Source of the DNA: Clostridiales bacterium
GTDB taxonomy: Bacteria > Bacillota > Clostridia > Oscillospirales > CAG-272
DNA length: 64,000 nucleotides
Assembly (NCBI GenBank): GCA_012727435.1
Contig: JAAYHB010000021.1
Coordinates: 124,001 to 188,000, forward strand
Reading direction: 5' to 3'
Position 1 is the first letter of the stretch, and each line of letters starts with the position of its first letter. The position numbers were made by a program, and so were the translations under genes. Positions 18,594 through 27,957 of the stretch are shown in pieces. The notes beneath the pieces are model-generated. The model did not search any database, was not told where the DNA came from, and saw only the letters and a list, made by a program, of their open reading frames with translations.

Positions 18594-21007
18594 TGAAAAA
18601 TTACGTTACCGTCATATTCGACCCGAACGGAGGCGGGGTAACCACCTCCAGCAAGCGGGTGTGTGTCGGTGAGCCCTACGGCGAGCTGCCGAACCCCGTT
18701 AGATTCGGATATGAATTTGACGGCTGGTTCACCGCCGAGGAGGGCGGTGAGCCTATTGACGCCGAGACTATTGTCACAATCGAACACAGCCACGCCGTAT
18801 ATGCTCACTGGACAAAAAACACAGTGATTGACGAAAAGCTTGAGACATACCGGCGCAGAAAAGCGGTGTCAAAACGCCAGCGGATGCTGATAATTGCCGG
18901 CGTCATCCTCATGCTTATGCTGATAGCCGCGCTTTGCGTTGTCTTCTATTTCGTCAACCGAACCAACATCACAGACCCCTATGACGGCAAGGTTTATAAG
19001 ATTATCAAGAAAGACGGGGTCTACATCCTCTGCGACGAGAACGAAAACAAGCTCCCGATGACCGAGGACGGTAAGTATTACGTCACCAAAGCCGGCTCGC
19101 AGATAAAACTTGACGCCCAGACCGGCGAGTGCTCAATTTATGCAGTCGTCGATACGGTGGGTCACGAGCTTGTCGGAAACATCGTCACCGCCCGCATCCT
19201 TGCCTTCCCGCAGATAGAGCGGGCAAGAATGGCACGGCTTGAGGTTCACAATCAATACGGCAGCTATGCCTTCATCGGCAAGCATATCGACACCGACGGG
19301 GACGGAAAAATCGAGCATTACTATTATATCGAGGGGCACGAGAACACGGCCTACAACCAGGAGATGTTTGCTTCTCTTATAGTCAGCTGCGGATATGTGC
19401 TGGCGATGGACAAAATCCGCGACCCGATAGCCGACGAAAACGGCGAATACACAGAATACGGGCTTGCCCCCCAGATCAGGTACAACCCCGATGGAAGCTC
19501 ATATCAGTATACGCCGGCATGGTATACCCTGACCGACGTCGACGGCAAGGAATATACCGTAATCGTCGGCGATCCCATAGTGTCGAGCGCCGGGTATTAT
19601 GTGCAGTATTTAAACCCCGATTATCCCGATATACCTTTTATCTACATTGTCAGCAATGAAATCGAAAAAACCGTGTTGCAGCCGATTGAAGCGCTCGTCC
19701 AGCCGATGATCGTCTACCCGGTGTCGCTCTCCACATATTTTGACGTGCAGAACTTCACCTTCGCCTCTGCCGACAGCGATATCGTCATAAAATTCTCGTA
19801 TATTCCGCTCGAGAATCGCCAAGGCACACAGCTGACCACGGTTCCGTATATTTTCTTGAATGAGGATTTCAAATACTTCAACCCCTCGTCAACAAATATT
19901 GATACCTGCCTGCAGAGCTTTTTGAATATGCAGTACATGCGGGTAGTCAAGCTGGCTCCCGGCGACGAGGAAATTATCAAGTATGGACTTGACGACCCGA
20001 AATACCTCATTTACTTCGACCGCAACGTGAAAGAGGAGGAATTCTCGGGTACAATAAGCGTGCTCCTGTCGATAAGCAAAATGACCTCATCGGGATCCTA
20101 CTATATTTACTCCTCGCTCTTTGACATGATCGTCGAGGTAGACAGGACCTACCTTCCTTTCCTCGAATGGGACCCGGTTGACTGGATTGACAAGACGGCA
20201 TACTCCTACAATCTTGCCTGCACGAGCGAAATAACTCTATCATCGGGCGGAAAAAATATCCTCTTTGAGATCGACAACTCGGATTCCTCGCAGTTCAAGT
20301 ACACGGCGCTCAGCCGCTCCTCATATACCCGCACCGACAGAGAGGGCAAGAAAACAAGCTATTATCTGGTGCAGAAGGACGGCAAATATGCGGTAGCCGT
20401 GGGCTCCGCCTCGGGAGACGAACCCGCCGTGTTTGCCGCAAACACTCGCTATCTTCTGACCGCCGAGAACAAGCTCTACCTCATCAAAGACCCCTCGACC
20501 ACCGCGCTTGATTTAAGTTCCGGCACCACCGGCATCGGCACGCTTTATGTCACCGACTACGACGCCGAGTTTGACGCCGTGCTTTATATCTTTGTCGACC
20601 AGAACACCGGCAGGTGGGGACGGGTCAAGCGTGACCTCTCCTCGGATGCGGTGAGAATAACCGCAACAGTTGACGGCGGAGACCCCGTGCTGCTCAACAC
20701 CACTTATTTCAGACATTTCTTCCAGACTATCCTCTACGCCTCTGCCGACGGCGAATGCAACCTTTCCGACGAGGAGATGGCAAACCTGCGCGCGCTGCCA
20801 GACAACCAGGCGCAGCTTGTGATGACCATTAAGGCCGAGACCGGTGTCGATACCTTTAAGTTCTACAGATACTCCGAGCGGCGGTCATATATGGTCATCA
20901 ACGGCACAGGAAGTCTTTATGTGCTGTCCGACCGTGTAGAGAAAATCTTCTGTGATGCCGAAAAGGTCATCGCCGGCGAGGATGTCACGGCGACAAGCAA
21001 GTATTGA
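18590..21007 (+). CDS. DUF4340-like membrane protein with N-terminal InlB B-repeat-like module
   Basis: VTVIFDPNGGGV...GYEFDGWFT...YAHW repeat, one TM, then a large DUF4340-type region; ATGA overlap with preceding gene. Confidence 0.7.
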   Translation: MMKNYVTVIFDPNGGGVTTSSKRVCVGEPYGELPNPVRFGYEFDGWFTAEEGGEPIDAETIVTIEHSHAVYAHWTKNTVIDEKLETYRRRKAVSKRQRMLIIAGVILMLMLIAALCVVFYFVNRTNITDPYDGKVYKIIKKDGVYILCDENENKLPMTEDGKYYVTKAGSQIKLDAQTGECSIYAVVDTVGHELVGNIVTARILAFPQIERARMARLEVHNQYGSYAFIGKHIDTDGDGKIEHYYYIEGHENTAYNQEMFASLIVSCGYVLAMDKIRDPIADENGEYTEYGLAPQIRYNPDGSSYQYTPAWYTLTDVDGKEYTVIVGDPIVSSAGYYVQYLNPDYPDIPFIYIVSNEIEKTVLQPIEALVQPMIVYPVSLSTYFDVQNFTFASADSDIVIKFSYIPLENRQGTQLTTVPYIFLNEDFKYFNPSSTNIDTCLQSFLNMQYMRVVKLAPGDEEIIKYGLDDPKYLIYFDRNVKEEEFSGTISVLLSISKMTSSGSYYIYSSLFDMIVEVDRTYLPFLEWDPVDWIDKTAYSYNLACTSEITLSSGGKNILFEIDNSDSSQFKYTALSRSSYTRTDREGKKTSYYLVQKDGKYAVAVGSASGDEPAVFAANTRYLLTAENKLYLIKDPSTTALDLSSGTTGIGTLYVTDYDAEFDAVLYIFVDQNTGRWGRVKRDLSSDAVRITATVDGGDPVLLNTTYFRHFFQTILYASADGECNLSDEEMANLRALPDNQAQLVMTIKAETGVDTFKFYRYSERRSYMVINGTGSLYVLSDRVEKIFCDAEKVIAGEDVTATSKY

Positions 21008-21035
21008 TACCTTTGAGAATTCGAGCAAGTGGACT

Positions 21036-21899
21036 ATGAATAATACGACCCGCAGAAACGACCCGCCGCGTATTGCGGCAATACACGACCTCTCCTGCTT
21101 CGGGCGCTGCGCACTGACCGTAGTGCTCCCGGTGCTCTCTGCAATGGGCAGCCAGGCAATACCGATTCCGACCGCGCTGCTCTCCACCCATACCGGCGGT
21201 TTTGAGTCGCCTTATTTCCATGACCTCACCCGCGATATGCGCGAAATAATCGACCACTTCGGGCGGCTGGGCATAAGATTTGACGCGATTTACAGCGGTT
21301 TTTTAGGCAGCGCCGAGCAGATTGAAATCGTGTCGGACTTCATCGACCGCTTCGGCTCCGAAATCCCGGTGCTGGTTGACCCGGTGATGGGTGACGGAGG
21401 CGTCCTCTACAGCACCTATACCGCCGAAATGGTAGAGGGCATGACACAGCTATGCACCAAAGCCGATATCATCACCCCGAACCTGACCGAGGCCTGCTTT
21501 CTGACCGGCACATCTCACCCGACAGAACACCCCGAAAGCAAGCAAGAAGCGCTTTCGCTGGCCTCAGGGCTCTGCGACAGGCTGCGCGAAACTGTCGGCG
21601 ATAAAAAACTCGTCATCACCGGCATCAGGTATGGCAGCATGATTGCAAATGCCTTCAAAATCCCCGGCGAGGACTGCCGGCTTGCCGACACGCCCTACTC
21701 CGGGCGGGATTTTCCGGGTGCGGGCGAGCTGTTTGCCTCGGTTCTTCTGGGAAGTATAGTGCGGAACACTCCCTTTGAGTCGGCAGTCAAACGGGCAGCC
21801 GACTTTACCTTCCGGGTAATCTCCGAAACCCAAAAGGCCATGACCCCCGCCCGTGAGGGCGTGCTTTTCGAAAAATTCCTCGGCGGGCTTGCCGAATGA
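21036..21899 (+). CDS. Pyridoxamine/pyridoxal kinase (PdxK/PdxY-type)
   Basis: IAAIHDLSCFGRCALTVVLPVLSAMG, VDPVMGDGG, ITPNLTEACFLTG; start chosen at MNNTTRRN. Confidence 0.88.
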   Translation: MNNTTRRNDPPRIAAIHDLSCFGRCALTVVLPVLSAMGSQAIPIPTALLSTHTGGFESPYFHDLTRDMREIIDHFGRLGIRFDAIYSGFLGSAEQIEIVSDFIDRFGSEIPVLVDPVMGDGGVLYSTYTAEMVEGMTQLCTKADIITPNLTEACFLTGTSHPTEHPESKQEALSLASGLCDRLRETVGDKKLVITGIRYGSMIANAFKIPGEDCRLADTPYSGRDFPGAGELFASVLLGSIVRNTPFESAVKRAADFTFRVISETQKAMTPAREGVLFEKFLGGLAE

Positions 21900-22080
21900 A
21901 GCCCGGGGGCGCTGCCCCCCTGGCTCCCGCCCAAGAAATTTAAACTTATAAACAATTTTAAGGCGCGAGTTCCACACTCGCGCCTTAAAATTTTTTCCCG
22001 CGATAAAAATCTGTCCGTGTCCTTGATATATTCTGACTGATATGTTAAAATATTCATATCAAATCATATAATTTAGGCTG

Positions 22081-22362
22081 GTGCGGAATATGAAAATCAA
22101 GGGCGGTTTTATTCTGTCGAAGGTGGGGGAGGATTTCGTAGCCATGCCCGCCGGGGAGCTGTCAGGCGAATTTACAAATCTTATTATCCTGAATAGTACC
22201 GGCGCTTTCCTTTGGGAGCGTCTTGCAACAGAAAACGGAACCGACGAGGAAAGCCTTTTGCAAGCCTTGCTCGCCGAATACGAAATCGATGAGCAAACAG
22301 CACAGACCGATATCTCAAACTTCTTGAAAAAGCTTGGTTCCGCCGGGATACTTGATAACTGA
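22081..22362 (+). CDS. PqqD-family peptide chaperone-like protein
   Basis: GEFTNLIILNSTGAFLWERL and AEYEIDEQTAQTDISNFLKKLGSAGIL match the PqqD fold pattern. Confidence 0.8.
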   Translation: MRNMKIKGGFILSKVGEDFVAMPAGELSGEFTNLIILNSTGAFLWERLATENGTDEESLLQALLAEYEIDEQTAQTDISNFLKKLGSAGILDN

Positions 22363-22865
22363 GTTCCAAGTCAACCGCGGTCCCAGACTTGCCGGTGAGT
22401 AATGGCAGCAAAGTGCGGACATGGTGTCCGCACTTTGTTTTGCGATATGTTTTGTAAGTTTTGAGGTTTCTGAAAAATCTTTTTTCAAGAAGGGGCATGA
22501 ACGAGGACACATTGGGCGAGATTGTCCTGGCCAAGCACTACTCGCCGGTGTTCTCCGAAATGCTGCTCTGGATTATAAGGCATAACGCCGAAAATATCAC
22601 ACATGAGGGAACTTTATCCCGGGTCCTGCGTCATAATATACTGTCGCCGGCAGGATTTATCCGACCGGCACCGGTATATACGGCAGGAGCGGGTGTTAAA
22701 ATCATATATCATTGCAAATTGTAAAATTTTTACGAAAATACGGTGATATTTTTTTTAACACGCTTGTATTGTATGGAATTGTATGATATACTATGCAATA
22801 CTCAAAAGGCGATTTGCCGTAAATACCATTACAATTTCGGTAGATCAGGATCAAAGGAGAGAACC

Positions 22866-24560
22866 ATGAAAAGAATTTTACCTTCATTCGCATTGGTCAT
22901 CCTCGCGATGACACTGTTGCTGGCGCTTGCCTCATGTGATAAGGGACCGGGCGACGCGCCCTCCCTCATCAACACCACGCCTGAGGAGACTACGACGCCG
23001 GCTCCCGAAACAACAACCGAGCCCCCGCATGAACATTCCTACACCGAGGTTGTTACCCCGCCGACCTGTACCGAGGGCGGATACACCACCTACACCTGCT
23101 CATGCGGCGATACATATGTTGACAATCAGACCGACCCGCTCGGCCACGACTGGGGTGAGTGGAAAACGACTGTGGCAGCCACCTGCACTGCCGTGGGGAC
23201 CGAGACCCGCTCCTGCTCGCGGGGTGACGCCACCGAAACACGCGAAATACCTTTAGCCGCCCATAATTATGTGGATACCGTGATTCCTCCCGGAAGGACC
23301 ACACAGGGCTACACCAAGCATGTCTGCTCTGTCTGCGGCGACTCCTACAACGACAACTACACCAATCCGACCGGTTCTGTCGGCCTTGATTTCACGGTCA
23401 ACCCCGACGATACCATCACAATTACCGGAATCGGCACCTGCACCGATGAGGATATCATAATTTACTCCACTTATTATGTGGACAGCCAGGGCAACAGCAA
23501 GGTGGTGTCAGGCATTGCCGCCAATGCCTTCAGGGATAACACCAATATCAAGACCATCTCGATTCCCGCCAGCGTGACAAGCATAGGCGACGGCGCCTTT
23601 GCGGGCTGCACCAAGCTCACCGCCTTCACAGTCGAGAGCGAAAACAAGAATTACTCGACGGTCGGCGGAGTGCTTATGAGCAAAGACGGCTCGACCATTG
23701 TCGCATACCCCGCGGGACTGAACCTGACTACCTATACGGTATCGGCCTCGATTACAACAATCAGCCCTTCGGCCTTTGCGGGCTGCACCAATCTGACCGC
23801 CTTCGAGGTTGCTGCGGGCAATGCTCGCTTCACTGCTGTTGACGGCGTACTTTATGACAGCGATAAAACCACCCTTATCGCATACCCGGCCGGCAAGACC
23901 GCAACCACCTTCACGGTTCCCAATACCGTTGAGAAAATAGGCGACTACGCCTTCTTCAGAACTGCAAAGCTTGCCGAAATTATTCTGCCCGACCGCACCT
24001 ACAAGTCTGACGGCGTAACTGTCGATGTCCCCGGTATTTCCTCAATCGGAAGTTATGCCTTCTACGGCTGTGCCGAGCTTAAAAAGATTACCATCCCGAA
24101 CGTCACCACCTCGGTCAACACATATGCCTTTGCAAACTGCACCAAGCTTGACGAGGTCAATATCGGCTCGGGTCTGAAAACCATCAGCACCCACTGCTTT
24201 GAGGGCTGCACCGCAATTCAATACCTTGTGATACCCGAAACCGTAGAGGTTATCGACGATTACGCCTTCTACAACTGCACCAATATGACAACCCTGGTCC
24301 TCCGCTCGGGCGTGAAGAAAATCAACTACAAGGCCTTCACCAACTGCCTAAATAAGGGTACCGATTCAAACGGCAAGAATATTGCCAGAGTCTATTTCGA
24401 AGGCGCCGCCAGCAAGTGGAACAGTTCAGATATATCCATCGACGCTTCCAACTGGATGTATCTGACCATGTACGCCGATCTCTACTTCTACAGCGAGACC
24501 GACCCCGGCTCGGGCAACTACTGGCGCTTTGTCGACGGTGTTGCCACACCATACAGATAA
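22866..24560 (+). CDS. BspA-type leucine-rich-repeat surface lipoprotein
   Basis: Lipobox LALASCDK, Thr/Pro-rich linker, repeated ISSIGSYAFYGCAELKKITIP units. Confidence 0.88.
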   Translation: MKRILPSFALVILAMTLLLALASCDKGPGDAPSLINTTPEETTTPAPETTTEPPHEHSYTEVVTPPTCTEGGYTTYTCSCGDTYVDNQTDPLGHDWGEWKTTVAATCTAVGTETRSCSRGDATETREIPLAAHNYVDTVIPPGRTTQGYTKHVCSVCGDSYNDNYTNPTGSVGLDFTVNPDDTITITGIGTCTDEDIIIYSTYYVDSQGNSKVVSGIAANAFRDNTNIKTISIPASVTSIGDGAFAGCTKLTAFTVESENKNYSTVGGVLMSKDGSTIVAYPAGLNLTTYTVSASITTISPSAFAGCTNLTAFEVAAGNARFTAVDGVLYDSDKTTLIAYPAGKTATTFTVPNTVEKIGDYAFFRTAKLAEIILPDRTYKSDGVTVDVPGISSIGSYAFYGCAELKKITIPNVTTSVNTYAFANCTKLDEVNIGSGLKTISTHCFEGCTAIQYLVIPETVEVIDDYAFYNCTNMTTLVLRSGVKKINYKAFTNCLNKGTDSNGKNIARVYFEGAASKWNSSDISIDASNWMYLTMYADLYFYSETDPGSGNYWRFVDGVATPYR

Positions 24561-24611
24561 TCAACTAAACAAACCGGGACTGCCGAAATCGGCAGTTCCG
24601 GCGTTTTTTTG

Positions 24612-24717
24612 CCGGGGCTCTGCTTCTCACCCCGTTTATACTTCGGGGGACTCTGCCCCCGAACCTCCGCTCAAGGAACTTTTTAAAAAAGTTCCTTGAG
24701 AATCTTCAATAACTTTC
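24612..24717 (+). repeat. Dispersed intergenic double-hairpin repeat, copy B
   Basis: CTCAAGGAACTTTTTAAAAAAGTTCCTTGAG stem; homologous to copies A and C. Confidence 0.75.
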
Positions 24718-25002
24718 AAAGCCTAAATTTTTCTAAACTTATGTCCGGAAAACCCCTTTTCGTTTGTTTATTATAGTGGAAGCCAAAAGGAAGGGGGCAT
24801 ATGGATGCCGGCGAATCTTAAGATCGCCGCCCTGCTCGTCATCAGACTTTCGGCCTGTGAGAAATAGTACCGCATCGGGGTCCTCTACTGCTACTCGTTC
24901 GAGCCCGGCACAAAGCCGACAGACGAAGACCTGCTCGGCTTAAACTTCGAAACCATCTGGGTTATCAAAAAACGGCGAGGCCAGACCAAAAATATTCGAG
25001 TC

Positions 25003-25031
25003 TTGACAATACCCCCGCCCGGCACTACAAT
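25003..25031 (+). promoter_or_regulatory. Consensus promoter upstream of nth, -10 inside a hairpin
   Basis: TTGACA-17-TACAAT. Confidence 0.7.
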
Positions 25032-25084
25032 TAATTGTGGTGCCGGGCTTTTTTGTTCCGGCAAAAAAGTACGAAAGGTTCTAT

Positions 25085-25747
25085 ATGACAGAGAACGAAA
25101 AAAAGCTGCGCATGGCCGCAATTGTCGCCCGCCTCAAGGAAGTATACCCCGAGGCGGCCTGCGCCTTAAAATACGAGGGCGACCCGTGGCGGCTGCTGGT
25201 GATGGGGCGGCTGTCTGCCCAGTGCACCGACGCGAGGGTCAATATCGTAAGCCGTGATTTGTTTAAAAAATACCCGAACGCCGCGGCCATGGCCGCCGCC
25301 GAAATAGCCGATCTTGAGGAGGCAGTCCGCCCCTGCGGGCTTTTCAGAACCAAAGCCCGGGACATAAAGGCGGCCAGCGCCGCCATCTGCGAGCGCTTTG
25401 GCGGGCGGCTGCCCGACAACATGGAGGACCTGCTCACCCTGCCCGGTGTCGGGCGGAAGCTGGCAAACCTTCTGCTCGGCGACATTTACGGAATCCCCGG
25501 CATTGTAGCCGATACACACTGTATCAGGCTCTGCGGCCGCTTCGGGATGTATCCCGAAACCCTGAAAAATCCGCTGAAAGTCGAAAAGATACTTTCCGGG
25601 CTTGTCGAGCCGGCCGAGCAGAGTGACCTCTGTCACCGGCTGGTCTTTTTCGGCCGCGAATACTGCCGGGCGCGCGCGCCGAGATGTTCCGAGTGCCCTC
25701 TTTCAGATATATGCGAGCACAATCTTAAAAAGCAGGAAAGTCAATAA
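25085..25747 (+). CDS. nth: Endonuclease III
   Basis: LPGVGRKLANLLLG helix-hairpin-helix, VADTHCIRLCGRFG, Fe-S motif C-X6-C-X2-C-X5-C. Confidence 0.95.
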   Translation: MTENEKKLRMAAIVARLKEVYPEAACALKYEGDPWRLLVMGRLSAQCTDARVNIVSRDLFKKYPNAAAMAAAEIADLEEAVRPCGLFRTKARDIKAASAAICERFGGRLPDNMEDLLTLPGVGRKLANLLLGDIYGIPGIVADTHCIRLCGRFGMYPETLKNPLKVEKILSGLVEPAEQSDLCHRLVFFGREYCRARAPRCSECPLSDICEHNLKKQESQ

Positions 25748-25868
25748 AACCAATAACCAAGCGCTATATTGCAGGCAAGCCGCATCAATGCCGGTCATTC
25801 CGGCCCGGGTTAATAGTATCGCCGGCGTCTTGTTTTGACGGGTTTTTATGCTAAATCATATAAAAACC

Positions 25869-25897
25869 TTGACACGCCGATAAAAGTATTATATAAT
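25869..25897 (+). promoter_or_regulatory. Promoter of tRNA-Ser
   Basis: TTGACA-17-TATAAT. Confidence 0.7.
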
Positions 25898-25939
25898 AAA
25901 GTCCGCGTCGGGTATTTTCGGCCCCCTCGCGGAGTATTA

Positions 25940-26033
25940 GGAGAAGTACTCAAGTTGGCCGAAGAGGCGCCCCTGCTAAGGGCGTAGGCCGGCTTTAACC
26001 GGCGCGAGGGTTCAAATCCCTCCTTCTCCGCCA
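25940..26033 (+). tRNA. tRNA-Ser (GCT), CCA encoded
   Basis: Acceptor GGAGAAG/CTTCTCC, anticodon loop CTGCTAA, long variable arm, T-arm GGGTTCAAATCCC. Confidence 0.93.
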
Positions 26034-26036
26034 TTC

Positions 26037-26070
26037 AAGTCCACAACAGCAATGTTGTGGACTTGTTTTT
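26037..26070 (+). terminator. Intrinsic terminator after tRNA-Ser
   Basis: AAGTCCACAAC-agcaat-GTTGTGGACTT followed by T-rich tract. Confidence 0.8.
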
Positions 26071-26147
26071 GTCATTTACAGATTTTATATAAGTCATTTG
26101 TGACAATTCTGTCGAAAAAACAACTATGTTTTTTTAACTTTCCTTCT

Positions 26148-26963
26148 CTATAAAGCAGTCGGCTGCTTTTTGCAGCTCCCCGGCGATGTGTCGAAAAAAG
26201 CCACATAATTGCGGTAGAAGGTCGAATAAGAACCAAAACCGCACTTTCGGCATGCGCTTGCCGCGCTTTCCCCGTTTGCGATCATCTCCTTTGCAGCAAG
26301 CAGGCGCTTGGCGCGGATGTACTCAAAGACCGTGGTCCCGAGCTGTTCCCTGAACAACCGGCAGAGCTGAGAACGACTCAGGTATGCCGCCCGCGCAACA
26401 TCATCAAGAGAGATATCGTCAAATATATGCAGGCTTATGTAACCGAGCGCGTTTTGTATCGGATTCTCCGGGACACACACCTTATAATCGGTAGTCCGAT
26501 GCGCCGCCGCAAGGTCGCAGAGGAAAGCAAGAAGGCGGGCGATAATAAAAGTCCTCAGTTGTTCCCCTCTGTAATGATCAGGAATTGCCGTCATCAGGTT
26601 TGCAGACGGCGCAAGCCTGTCAAAATCATATGCATTGTTTGTGCCAAGGCGGCGGTTTTTGAGCGGCGCCAACAAAAAAGCAGCATACCCGGGGATAAGC
26701 GCCTTTGAAAAATGAACAGCGACCCGCTCATAGGGCTGATCAGCAGAGAACTGCATTACATGCGTCTCCCCGGGCATGGTCACAAAAATCCTGCGGGAGC
26801 TGAAGGGGTAGAAGTTGCCCTCCACGCAGAAATTACCCTCTCCCGAGAGGACAAAAAGCACTTCGTACATATCATGAAAATGCGCGTTGAAGGCTTTTTT
26901 TGACTCATCAATGCTGTGATGATATAATATTTCGTTGTCCCGATAAAAGTTTAAAATGCCCAT
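26148..26963 (-). CDS. AraC-family transcriptional regulator
   Basis: N-terminal cupin-like region and C-terminal double HTH (ISLDDVARAAYLSRSQLCRLFREQLG); divergent from the hexuronate genes. Confidence 0.9.
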   Translation of the reverse strand: MGILNFYRDNEILYHHSIDESKKAFNAHFHDMYEVLFVLSGEGNFCVEGNFYPFSSRRIFVTMPGETHVMQFSADQPYERVAVHFSKALIPGYAAFLLAPLKNRRLGTNNAYDFDRLAPSANLMTAIPDHYRGEQLRTFIIARLLAFLCDLAAAHRTTDYKVCVPENPIQNALGYISLHIFDDISLDDVARAAYLSRSQLCRLFREQLGTTVFEYIRAKRLLAAKEMIANGESAASACRKCGFGSYSTFYRNYVAFFDTSPGSCKKQPTAL

Positions 26964-27122
26964 TTTTTGAAGTTCCCCTGTTATCTGTCAGTCCGATTAT
27001 ATAATAAAATACGACTACTTGCAATACATAATAAGAATTTCTGCAAAACATTTGCATGCAATTTCGTGTATAATAATTCTGATCGTAGAAAGACTCGCAA
27101 CACAGGGCAGGAGAAAACATCC

Positions 27123-27956
27123 ATGAAGCTTCCGTTCAAAGTCGACTTATCAAACAAAATTGTTGTCATCACCGGCGGGGGCGGCGTGCTCATGAGCGAG
27201 TTCGGCCGCGCGCTTGCCGCCTGCGGGGCAAAGGTTGCACTGCTTGACATCAACGAAGAGGCCGCGAGGGCCGTCGCCGGGTCAATCGGAGAGAGGGCCA
27301 TGGCAGTGAAGGCCGACTGCCTGAACAAGGAATCGCTGGTGTCCGCAAAGGGGGCAGTCGAGGAGAGGTTCGGAAAGGTTAATTTCCTTATCAACGGCGC
27401 CGGGGGGAACAGCCCGAAGGCGACCTGTGATAACGAATTTATGACACCAGAATTCCCGGAGGACATAAAAACCTTCTTTGACCTGGAGGAGGCCGGCCTG
27501 AAATATGTCTTTGACCTGAATATCCTCTCGGCTTTCCTCACTACCCAAGTATTTGCTGCCGGCATGGTAAAGACCGGCGGGACTATAATCAATGTTTCAT
27601 CAATGAACGCATACCGCCCGCTGACCAAAATCCCGGCCTACAGCGCCGCAAAGGCCGGAATCTCAAATTTTACACAATGGCTTGCAGTGTACTTCGCTCC
27701 TGCGGGCATCCGTGTCAATGCCATAGCCCCCGGTTTTTTCGTGACTAACCAGAACCGCAACCTGCTCTTCAGCAAAGACGGAACTCCGACTGCGAGGACA
27801 GAAAAGATACTTGCGCACACCCCTCTCGGGCGGTTCGGCGAGGTATCAGACCTCATCGGCACGCTGCTCTGGCTCGCCGACGACGAGTCGAGCGGGTTTG
27901 TCACCGGCGCGGTAATCCCGGTCGACGGGGGATTCTCTGCTTATTCGGGAGTGTAA
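27123..27956 (+). CDS. SDR-family oxidoreductase, D-mannonate/fructuronate oxidoreductase-like
   Basis: VITGGGGVLMSEFGRALAACGAKVALLD, YSAAKAGISNFTQWLA catalytic YxxxK, next to larA-like, gnd and uxaC. Confidence 0.85.
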   Translation: MKLPFKVDLSNKIVVITGGGGVLMSEFGRALAACGAKVALLDINEEAARAVAGSIGERAMAVKADCLNKESLVSAKGAVEERFGKVNFLINGAGGNSPKATCDNEFMTPEFPEDIKTFFDLEEAGLKYVFDLNILSAFLTTQVFAAGMVKTGGTIINVSSMNAYRPLTKIPAYSAAKAGISNFTQWLAVYFAPAGIRVNAIAPGFFVTNQNRNLLFSKDGTPTARTEKILAHTPLGRFGEVSDLIGTLLWLADDESSGFVTGAVIPVDGGFSAYSGV

Positions 27957-27957
27957 A

